Shown in pieces: positions 56,001 through 64,000 of a DNA stretch of 64,000 bases. Every line of letters begins with the position of its first letter. The first letter of the stretch is position 1. The position numbers and the translations under genes are program-made. The notes beneath the pieces were generated by a model. The model did not search any database. It saw nothing but the letters and a program-made list of their open reading frames with translations, and was not told the DNA's origin. The stretch is from Trebouxia sp. TZW2008 (lineage: Eukaryota; Chlorophyta; Trebouxiophyceae; Trebouxiales; Trebouxiaceae): assembly GCA_002118135.1 (NCBI GenBank), contig BDIU01000126.1, positions 62,001 to 126,000 on the forward strand, read 5' to 3'.

Positions 56001-56660
56001 GCCCTTTGGTCATCACATCAGCCTTTGCAGGGCCTAACAGGGGATGCTGTTGCATGACAGCACAGACCTCTGACTGACTGAACTGACCATGAATTGGGCA
56101 GTGCATGCCATCAGAACATCATTCAGTCATCTTGAATGCATTTCCAGAACCATATTGAAAGTAGTATTGTACAACAGCCTGTCACAGTACAGCAGCGTTG
56201 ACTTACCATGCCAAAGTATGACGCCACAATGCCTTCTGCAGTGCCATCTCCAGTGCGTAGCAAATCATGGTACACAGATGGGTTCCATGCTACACAATCA
56301 AGCCCAAGTTCCTGCATATTTGATTGTGTAGTGTCACATACAGCAGAGCAATTTTGCAGGTTTAACATGTTGGATGGCCCTGCATAATGATTGCATGCAA
56401 GTCCCACACTACACACACGCGAGCACTCATGGAGCATGCCTGTCAGCAAGAGATGGACTGCACACCTCAAAGGCCTGATTAAACGCAACTCTGTGACAGT
56501 CTTTGTGAATGTCTACCAAAACTCCATCGCACTCTACCATGATGCCATACTCGTGTGGCTCTCCTATGCTGCTACTCGCCTGAGCTTGAACGGTTTGTAA
56601 AAGCCTCTCTTGCTCTGCACACGCAGCGACACTCAGGCATGTCAACTTGTTTCGGGCCAT
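53019..56660 (-). CDS. CbbY-like HAD-superfamily protein (At5g45170 type)
   Basis: Six minus-strand exons (56660-56466, 56311-56207, 55639-55519, 54983-54739, 54187-53969, 53189-53019) join with matching phases. The product follows the plant plastid CbbY-like family: DCHRVAFNQAFEELGLDC, DLLRTGDGTAEGIVASYFG, GWPMMLPSKDRKSF, IAEFIDTAFEKGVAVGIIGG, a Gln/Ser linker, and SVAMPPALSARGRFPAAD then FDGFG near the C-terminus. The HAD motif I reads VECDGVLVD, with Glu in place of the nucleophilic Asp, so it is probably not a conventional phosphatase; the plant relative is also degenerate there. The start is the first ATG of the open frame. It is head to head with the GH51 gene. Function unknown. Confidence 0.88.
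53290..53905 (-). repeat. Four or more decayed copies of the HAD exon 5 donor end
   Basis: Donor junctions recur at 53800, 53675 and 53398, with fainter traces near 53575 and 53310; the true one is at 53969. Copies read WLAAYTATMGTGLSSMPVLG and WLAACTATMGTDLSSMAVLG, against the true WLAACTATMGTGLSSMAVLG. Confidence 0.9.
54295..54405 (-). repeat. Copy of the HAD exon 5 acceptor end
   Basis: Reads EATAFVNTIKG just after an eroded acceptor at about 54398 (the true one is at 54187). A more decayed second copy lies at about 54595-54700. Confidence 0.8.
54413..54583. mobile_element. Pogo/Tc1-mariner-like MITE (copy 4)
   Basis: The left end reads GTAAACTCTCTTTGTGAGGA after TA. The right end, from the other strand, reads TGACTTCTGTTTGTAAAGAC, giving imperfect inverted repeats. 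It sits between two decayed copies of a HAD exon. Confidence 0.7.
55404..55460 (+). repeat. Dispersed repeat with the GCCAGCCAACAAG core (copy 3)
   Basis: AGTTTTACACGCTTTAGCCA plus GCCAACAAGCCTGCTGGCAT match the copies at 39394 and 40640. Confidence 0.6.
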
Positions 56661-57132
56661 TAAGCTCAGTAACTTCTCGATTCAGCGGCAACACGAACCT
56701 GAGCGCCGACGTTTGCACCCCGTTTGTCGCTTGACTGGTAGCTGACGAGACCGATTCACAAGGGCGCTGTTGCTACGCATGGCTAAACATGGGCGGGACC
56801 TTATTGCGCCGTCTAGCTGACGGCAAGTTGCCGGCTGACGGCTGATTGTCGTCATCCAGCAAACTGCAGCGCAATCGCCTCGACACTCGAAGGGCCCTCT
56901 CTCGGTCAACGTTCAGATCACTCCATGGGAGATGGAACGGCGTAACACTTGTTCGCGGACTCGTGACTAATTGTCCATTAGTCAAGCGCTGACTGTGTGT
57001 GCATACTCACGTGACATCATCAGGATTTCGCGCTCAGGCCTCAAGCCTTGCGCATCAAGCACGTCGGATCGACCGTGGGTGACACCGTTGCGCCAAGCAT
57101 ATTGGCAAGCTTGGCAAGAGCTTTGCACCAAG
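56661..57132. other. Divergent promoter region between HAD and GH51 genes
   Basis: A 472-bp head-to-head interval, GC-richer than its surroundings. No clear core promoter element or repeat. Confidence 0.45.
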
Positions 57133-60100
57133 ATGTTGCACCGTTCTATATGCCGATATTGTGTGTCATTATTTGCAGTCATCCTTTGCAATTGCCTGTT
57201 GTGGAAGGCATCCGGGGCCACGCACCGCGATGTGTTTGCACCGTCTACAAAAGTCACCTTCGACTTGCGGAGCACCCACCCTATCGCCGAGAAGTTGTGG
57301 GGCATTTTCTTTGAGGAGGTACAGTGGCTGCCGCGGCTGATCTTAGCCTTTTTAGCATCGTTGACCTAACAACTGCAGAGCTATGAATGATCCATATTGC
57401 AATCTGTCGTGCACCTGTCAGCAATCATGATTGGATCTGCAGATCCAGCATGCAGGCGATGGAGGCATATATGCCGAACTGGTACAAGACCGTCAGTTTG
57501 GTGGTTTAGCGTATTCGCTGGGCGTGTTTCACAACGACCTGATTGAAATTGCCGTGCCGCCAGCATACTATGAAAGCGACTTCTTGCCTATGTCAGACAC
57601 TGTTCAACAGCCGGCTGTGGAAACGGACCCAAACCTGACAGGCTTGCGTCAGTGGCGACAAGAACATGCCTTGCCTGAATACAGGTAGGATATCTTGAGC
57701 TTTGGCCTGAAACCTGATGGAGCTGTACTGCAAGATGTGCTGACGCATCGACTTGCTTGTGACAGCTTGAAAGGGCAACCAAGGAGCTGGTTTCCAGTAG
57801 GCAAAGCATCATTGACCCTAGTCAAACAGCAACCCATCACCGGCTTGGGTCAATCAAGCAGTACCGCTTACATCAAGATCAGCACAGGGGAGGCAGGTGG
57901 CGGACTTAGCAACTCTGGCTACTGGGGCATACCTGTACAAGACGGTGAAGAGTATCAGCTGTCAACCATTCTGCAATCAGAATCTGTGGACACCAGCACG
58001 AATGAGGTGTGCCCTTTGAAACAACTCCTATCTTGTGCCGCCAAGCGGCGAGTCACAGTGTCTTGCTGAGCCTTGGACCTTCAACTCTCGGTTTCTTCTT
58101 CTTCCTTTTTCATACGCCGCATTGAGCTATTATATGGCTCTCTGTTCAGTCTTGCAGTGGCAGATCTTGACTTGCTGAGAACACAGGCTGCGCCCAAGTT
58201 GAATGCTGCACAGTGGTCTCTATCTTGGGGACAGGTTGAGTTCTCAGGGAATCAAGATCTGCCATAGTAGAGACGAGCAGGGAGACTCTGTGACTTACAA
58301 CAGCTGACACTTCCAGCTGCTTGTCATGAGCTCTGCAGCATGCAAACAACCTGAGCAGAACTGTATGTATCAGCACTGTTGCCAGTCTGCTCACACGAGC
58401 TACAAGTTGCAGGGGCCTAACCTTGCATGAGCTATGCAGCTTGATATGCTAAGAACTTGTACACAACTGTGTGTTTGAGCACTAGTGTCAGACAGATGTG
58501 CTGCAAGTTGCAGGTGCCTCAAGTTGCGTGAGCTATGCAGCTTGACATGGCGACAAACTTATGCACGATTGTGTGCATCGACGCTGGTGCTTGTGTGCTC
58601 ACGAGTGCTGCAAGTTATAGGTGCCTCAGATCGTATGAGCTATGCAGCTTGACATTGCTGACAACTCGTGCACAAATGCATGTATCAGCAGTGTCAGCCA
58701 GTCTATACAAATCTACTGCCATTTGCAGGCGCCCAAGGTTACAGTCAAGCTAGAATCCGAGGACCGCAACACAGTCTATGCATCAGCTGACGTTGATGAC
58801 ATATCAGCAGCCTGGAAGCACCCCAAAGTCATGCTGAAGAGCAACGGCACAAGCTCCACAGCCCAGCTGACGCTCTACATCAATGGGGCTGCTGAGGTGT
58901 CAGTCAAGATGCTGTCCTTGTTTCCAGCTGAGAATGTGAAGGGCGATGTGCTGCAGCCTTTCAGGCCAGATCTGCTTCAGTACCTGAAAGACCTGAAACC
59001 CAGGTGATTGTACTGTGATCTCTGCGCCACTTCTGAGGGTCAGGCTCTTTGTACAGTGCATGGCTGGGCTGAGCCTACACGGAGCCATAAACCATAACCC
59101 AATGGTGCATAGGTATGTGCGCATGCTGGAGGGTGCTGCATGGAGCACGTTTCCATGCATGACGCCTAATGTTATCGTTATCATTAGCGCAACATCAATG
59201 GATGTCATTGTTGCTATGATCACCACTGACAATTCATTACAGGTATCTGCACATGCCTGGAGGCTGCTATGTGGAGTGCCTATATGAAATGCAGTTTCAT
59301 GCAGGTTGCCGACCTGTGGTTATCTGCCATGAGTCATGTTGAGTTTGTATCATAGGTATGTGCGCATGCCTGGAGGGTGCTACGTGGAGGGCGTGTCCAT
59401 GCAGGATGCCTACTTGTGGAAGCCCTCTGTAGGCCCTATCCAAGACCGGCCTGGACACTACAACGGACCCTGGCATTATTGGAGCACAGATGGTACAAAT
59501 CGTCTTCCCTTGCCTTGCACCCTGTATTGCTGATAGGCCCACTGTCGGAGACTCTACCATTTAACAGTAAAATACTTCATAATCAAAACCAGCCTGGCCA
59601 CTGCGATGGACCCTGGTGTTACTGGAGCACAGACGGCATCAACCCGCTTTCTCCCAAACTGCGCTTGCACTCTGCACTCCTTTGTTGTTTTGACCTGCAA
59701 TACCAATGGTACAGTCCCCCAAGCTGGCCTTGCACTCTGTGTTGCTGATAGGCCTGTACTGCTCAAGATTCAAGGTCACTCAGGCATGACACAGTCCTCG
59801 CAGCGTGGTCTTGCACCCGATACTGCTGATATACCTGTCCTGGATCAAGGTATCCAGAAAAGGGTTTTTCAGCGCAAAAAGCTCAGTGCTGAAAACCGGC
59901 CTGGCCACCACATGATGGCGTTCTTGAGGCTCAGACGACACAACAACCCCACCGCCCCCACACCTGTCCCCTATATTGATTCAAACTGCAAGCAAAGACT
60001 CGTGCATACTTTGAAGTTACCTGAGTTGCTTTCTGACAACATTTGTGCTCTGTTAGCTGTTGTGCTTGGTCAGCAGTGCCTCTTGTATGAATGCAGGTCT

Positions 60101-63100
60101 AGGCGCCTTTGAATACTTTCAGTTGGCTGAGGCGTTAGGTGCAGAGCCGCTGTGGGTCATCAACAACGGCATCTCACACATCTACAGTGTGCCAGCAGAA
60201 CAGATCTGGCCTATGGTGCAGGTGCTACTGCTGCCTTCTTTCATCCATGTTGTACATGTGATGTGATCATAGCATAGAGTGTCAATGTTGCTCACTTTGG
60301 AAAGTACGCTGAGACTATCTATATGTGTTCCGCTGCTACTTGATGGCTGCTCATGTTTTGGGCATTGGGCTGTGAGCACAACGGCTGTATGCCTTCTGCT
60401 GTCAATTGTTCACAGCGTCCACTTTTGGGCAGTATGCTATGCGATGCTTGGCTGCCAGTGCATGCAATGTCTCGAGCTTTCACTGGGGTTTTGTAGAGCA
60501 TATCTGCTATCATGCCATACAACTACAAAGTAATCCTGTGCCAGGTGAGTCACCATGTATGCTCAGCTCGCTATCAACCCAAATGTATTGATGTGGCAGG
60601 ACGCTTTGGACTTGATAGAGTTTGTGTCAGGGCCAGTGGACACAGAGTGGGGCGGCCTGAGGGCCAAGATGGGCCACCCTGAGCCCTGGGAGTTCAACTA
60701 CTTTGCCATTGGCAATGAGGTCCTTGACAAGTTCCTCCCCTGCCTTGCATAGTCAATCACCTTGAGCAATACTGTGCCGTGGAGCTGATTGTCAGAACTC
60801 ATTCTGCCTGCCTTGCTGCATGCATGACCAGCCAGTTTGAGCATACTTTGCCATTGGCAATGATTTGATTTGTGCCTGCCATTCCTGCACTGCTGCTTGC
60901 ATGACTGGCCAGCTGAAGCAGCAGTGTGCTGCCTGTCATTGGACATGCCGCCATTATTAATCAATAGAAAGCAGGAGCTGACTGTCAAACCTGCTTCTGC
61001 TGCTTGTCAAACAATGCAAAGCAGGAGCTGACTTTAAAACCTGCTTCTGCTGCTTGACGGTTTGATTTGGAGCTGAAGCCACATGGGATTTTGCTGCTGC
61101 TGCTGCGGCGGCATCTGATCAGCCAGCCAGCCATATAGCCAGCTAATCGGCCAATCAACTAGCAATGACTGGTCAGTCCTTAACAAGGCCGCTGCTGCAG
61201 GACTGTGGAAAGCCTTGGTATGTGGAGAACTACATTGCATTCTTTGCAGCCATCCGCGCTCGCTACCCCCACATGCGTCTGATCTCCAACTGTGACATGG
61301 ACCCGCACGCACCCACAGACATCTTCGACTGGCACATGTACACAGACAGCCAGAACATGTTTGACCGGCGTCACGACTTTGACAACATTCCCAACATCCA
61401 GGACAAGCAGGTGTTTGCATCGGAGTATGCTGTATTTGATGACCCAGCTGGGCACCCAATCACATTCCCTGGCAACTTGAAGGTGAGAGCTTCATTTTGC
61501 TGAGTTGGACAGAGAGTGCAGCGTTGTGCTTGCAGCTTGACAGTGGGAGGTTTGGTTGAACTGTTTCATCGGTAAGTTGCGTTGTTGCTGTGCTGGTGGG
61601 TTGTGTTTGATGACTCAGCTGGGCACCTAGTCATGTCTGGCAACGTGAAGGTGAAACCATCAATTTGAGCTGCTCAGACTGTGCAGCACTGTGCTTGCAA
61701 TTTTCAAGATGTGTTGCTGCTCTGACAAGTGGAATCTGACTACTTGGGGTGAATCACAGTACGTGTAGACATCTGAGGTGACGTCTCCACTGTGGCTGAG
61801 CAGTCGAATTCTTGTTTCAAACGCTGAAAGATGCCTGCAACAGCTCAAAGGCTACATTGCCTGCCTGGCTCTATTTTGTTTGAGGTCAATCCTGTTGTAT
61901 GCCTGAGCTGCTCTTTCTTGCCATTTTCATCTGTCTGTATCTGTTGTGCACATTCAGCTGTGGAAGTCATCTCTGGAGCCTCTGCCAGTGACACACTCCG
62001 GCTCAAAGCTTGCTGGACTCTGTCTTGGTCGCTGTATACAAGGCTCTGTGCTTACAGCTCCATACATACTGCTCTGTACATAAGGCTCCGTACATAATGC
62101 TCTGTACATAATGCCCTGTACATAAGGCTTTGCGCACAATGCTCTTTACGTCAGGCTACATACACAAGGCCCTGTACGTAGGGCTCTATATCAGGCTCTG
62201 AGGCAAGTCTTGATGCAGGCAGCCATTGCAGAGGCAGGCTTCATGACGGGTGTGGAAAGGAATTCAGAACACGTGGCCATTACATTAGACCCTCATGTGA
62301 TGATGATGCTGAGCTGCAATGCAGGCAGCCATTGCATCAGACCCTGTAGTGACAAGGTTGATCTGCACTGCACAGCCATTGCATCAGACCCCCAAGTGAT
62401 GATTTGAATCTGCACTGCAGGCAGCGATTGCAAAGGCTTCATGACAGGTGTGGACAGGAACTCAGAGCACGTGGCCATTGCATCAGACCTTGGGGTGATG
62501 ATCTCAATCTGCATTGCAGGCAGCCATTGCTGATGCGTCTCAGAGGGCAAGGAAATTGCTGCCAACGTTAACTCTGCACTCACCCTGGAGTGATTCTTGC
62601 ACCCTGCAGACAGCCATTGCATCAGACCCTGGAGTAATCATTCAAATATGCCTTGCAGGCAGCCATTGCAGAGGCGGGCTTCATGACAGGTGTGGAGAGG
62701 AATTCGGAGCACGTGGCCATGGCAGCATTTGCGCCTCTGCTGTCCCACTGGAATGACAGAGCTTGCCCCCACAACCTTGTCATATTTGACAACCACAGGT
62801 ACAGCTTAACCTGATACAACTACAACAACAAAACCATGTAGTCAATGCTAGATGACACGCTCCAGCACAGGTGCTAAGTGTATGTGGTCATGGCAGCTTT
62901 TATGCTCATGCTGTCCGACAGGAGTAACAGACCCTGCTTACACAATCTTGTCACACTTGACAGCCACAAGCACAATTTTACCTGATACAGAGACATTATA
63001 GTTGCCTGCTTGCATCATAGAAGCATCATCATTGCTGAAGGCTTGAGGCCGGAAAGATGAAGATGACGTTGTTTTCGTGGTGTCATGATTCCAGTCATGG

Positions 63101-63611
63101 TTCATGTTAGGCCACACTTTCAAGACACAGGAGCGAGTTTGATCATCAAGCATCAGACACACTATAATGCCCAGGCTTAGATCGCAACCACCACAAGTCT
63201 ACTCTGCAAGTTGCAGCTGCTCTGTCTAGGAATGTGTTGATGCTTCATCATTGTTTGCAGCAGCTGCAGACCCTACCAGTATAGCTTTGATGCGGCAGAA
63301 GTCTTTCAGCTAGGTGATGTGTGCATGCAGGGCGTTTGGGAACAGTGGGATACTGTGTGAAAATGCTGTCTTCAGACTTGCAACCAGCGCGATACGTACA
63401 ACTGCTCATGACTACACCGTTTGAGCTGTTGTGTTGTGCATGCAGGGTGTTTGGAACAGTGTCATACTACGTGCAGAAACTGTTTTCAGAGTTTCAAGGG
63501 GTGCGGTATGTACAGTCAACTGTAACTACCCCTGAGGGTGACCCACGTGATCATGAAATTGCAGCATCAGCTTCATGTCAAGATGATCAATGTAGCAAGA
63601 TTGCTTTCAAG
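57133..63611 (+). CDS. GH51 alpha-L-arabinofuranosidase, secreted; 3' end incomplete
   Basis: Exons 57133-57318, 57443-57684, 57766-58006, 58729-59003, 59356-59492, 60097-60221, 60600-60719, 61201-61482 and 62659-62798 join in phase; a further exon lies at 63446-63611 and the gene probably continues. The first 28 residues form a signal peptide (VSLFAVILCNCLLW). Family landmarks: LWGIFFEE, HAGDGGIYAELVQDR, GYWGIPVQDGEEY, RMPGGCYVEG, GPWHYWSTDG, FQLAEALGAEPLWVINNG. The acid/base glutamate is in NYFAIGNE and the nucleophile in VFASEYAV. Then come AAIAEAGFMTGVERNSEHV and FGTVSYYVQKLF. It removes arabinofuranosyl residues from cell-wall arabinans or arabinoxylans. The exon holding the segment near 63258-63315 is not settled. 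Confidence 0.93.
58340..58728 (+). repeat. Three upstream copies of the GH51 exon 4 acceptor junction
   Basis: GTTGCAG or GTTATAG acceptors followed by a G-GCCT-A-like exon start occur at 58413, 58514 and 58621, before the true exon at 58729 (spacing 101-108 bp). Each unit also has GAGCTATGCAGCTTGA-type intron sequence. Confidence 0.9.
59095..59300 (+). repeat. Two upstream copies of the GH51 exon 5 start
   Basis: Copies begin at 59113 and 59243 (the true exon at 59356), reading RYVRMLEGAAW and RYLHMPGGCYVE against RYVRMPGGCYVEG. Confidence 0.9.
59580..59640 (+). repeat. Downstream copy of the GH51 exon 5 end
   Basis: Reads GPWCYWSTDG in the intron after the donor at 59492. A fainter RPGHH trace is at about 59900. 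Confidence 0.85.
60838..60875 (+). repeat. Copy of the GH51 exon 7 end with the catalytic Glu changed
   Basis: Reads YFAIGND where the true exon ends YFAIGNE at 60719. The donor GT is lost. Confidence 0.75.
61598..61660 (+). repeat. Copy of the GH51 exon 8 donor end
   Basis: TTTGATGACTCAGCTGGGCA...GGCAACGTGAAG followed by GTGAAA duplicates the true end at 61482, about 170 bp downstream. Confidence 0.85.
62034..62205 (+). repeat. Minisatellite with about 16-bp units
   Basis: About ten imperfect units of the type GCTCTGTACATAAG/TG in the GH51 intron upstream of the exon 9 array. Confidence 0.85.
62211..62658 (+). repeat. Five upstream copies of the GH51 exon 9 start
   Basis: Acceptor plus GCAGCCATTGC recurs at 62219, 62325, 62421, 62520 and 62610 before the true exon at 62659. 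The first and third copies extend about 70 bp and still read GFMTGVERNSEHVA-like peptides. Spacing is 49-106 bp. Confidence 0.92.
63320..63420 (+). repeat. Copy of the GH51 exon at 63446
   Basis: Acceptor at 63330, 115 bp upstream. Read in one frame it gives GTVGYCVKMLSSDLQPARYV against GTVSYYVQKLFSEFQGVRYV. Confidence 0.85.
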
Positions 63612-64000
63612 GTATACACAAACAAGGGCGACTTGCATGTCTGCAGTGCATTGCCTGCTTTGATAAGTGCATATGGTAGTCAGTGCAGTGCAATTTTGTA
63701 CTTGATCTGTGTTCTTACGTTGCATGTAGCTGTGGGTCTCTAGTGCCGTGATCATTCTGTGTGGGCACAAGGTGCCTGCCTTGAATGCTTGGCATGGTTT
63801 GTGCAATGCATGGTATTGGTGCTGACACCAAACTCTTTGCTTTTGCAGATGGTGGACTTTGGGCAGGACAGAGTTTTGGCATGGCATGTAGCATGCAGGG
63901 GCCCGTTGTTTTAGTAGATAGTGCAACTCGGGCGATTTGGTGTTTGCAGCCCTTTCTGATGCGTCGTTTGGTTGCTGAAGCTTGAATGCTGTGATTGCTT
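63612..64000 (+). other. Probable GH51 intron and further exon at the window edge
   Basis: A TTTTGCAG acceptor at 63842-63849 is followed by an open stretch (MVDFGQD in one frame), which may be the next GH51 exon. No stop for the gene can be assigned. Confidence 0.35.

Noticed and set aside
58340..62658. A CRISPR-like array
   Set aside because: The repeats are imperfect, longer than CRISPR repeats, contain splice sites and lie in introns of a eukaryotic gene.

Overview
This is a nuclear, intron-rich eukaryotic window, most likely from a chlorophyte green alga and perhaps a trebouxiophyte. The evidence is a set of plant-type orthologues: an ARG1-type DnaJ protein, a plastid RBL10/11-type rhomboid, a type II peroxiredoxin of the plastid PRXIIE kind, a CbbY-like HAD protein of the At5g45170 type, a GH51 arabinofuranosidase and a plant-like complex I B8 subunit. 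These sit beside genes typical of flagellated or animal-like lineages (an LRRC43-like leucine-rich-repeat protein and a DDX60 helicase). Introns are mostly about 70-700 bp, GT-AG, with frequent TGCAG acceptors. One run of Ns (21630-21761) shows it is a draft assembly. I built the gene models by hand, by matching reading frame, intron phase and remembered family similarity; nothing was aligned by computer.

Layout, left to right: a Crinkler/RHS-type P-loop NTPase, 5'-partial and carrying an in-frame stop (1-3421, +); LRRC43-like LRR protein (4399-6819, +); IBA57 Fe-S assembly factor (7518-9950, -); NDUFA2/B8 complex I subunit (10938-11528, +); ARG1-type J protein (12453-15505, -); DDX60-like SKI2-family helicase (16186-25925, +); plastid-type rhomboid protease (26574-28745, -); VPS2/CHMP2-type ESCRT-III subunit (29787-31573, +); SLC9B/NHA-type cation/proton antiporter with a long C-terminal tail (32063-39035, -); a TPR + SET-like gene with at least two reading-frame lesions (47749 down to about 39943, -); type II peroxiredoxin (about 48292-49859, +); GT90/CAP10 glycosyltransferase (50397-51897, -); CbbY-like HAD protein (53019-56660, -); and a GH51 alpha-L-arabinofuranosidase (57133 to beyond 63611, +). 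Neighbours are functionally unrelated housekeeping genes, often in head-to-head pairs (IBA57/NDUFA2, ARG1/DDX60, rhomboid/VPS2, SET/PRX, HAD/GH51) that share short intergenic promoters.

The most unusual signal is not a gene. In at least eight genes the introns contain tandem, decayed copies of the adjoining splice junction. Each unit is about 70-290 bp and holds the end of the exon, the splice site and some intron. Upstream introns carry copies of the next exon's 5' end with its acceptor; downstream introns carry copies of the previous exon's 3' end with its donor. The true exon is normally the last or first copy in the row. Array sizes range from one to six copies. This looks like a continuing process of local duplication that lengthens introns and leaves cryptic exons behind.

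Other non-genic content: a family of about 160-175 bp pogo/Tc1-mariner-like MITEs with TA target duplications (4950, 26958, 43210, 54413, possibly 48700); a dispersed repeat ending in an ATGAATG-type tail (40386, 41467, 46359); a near-perfect 77-bp hairpin in an antiporter intron (33823-33899); long CAN-triplet and polypurine microsatellites inside introns; and a 16-bp-type minisatellite in a GH51 intron.
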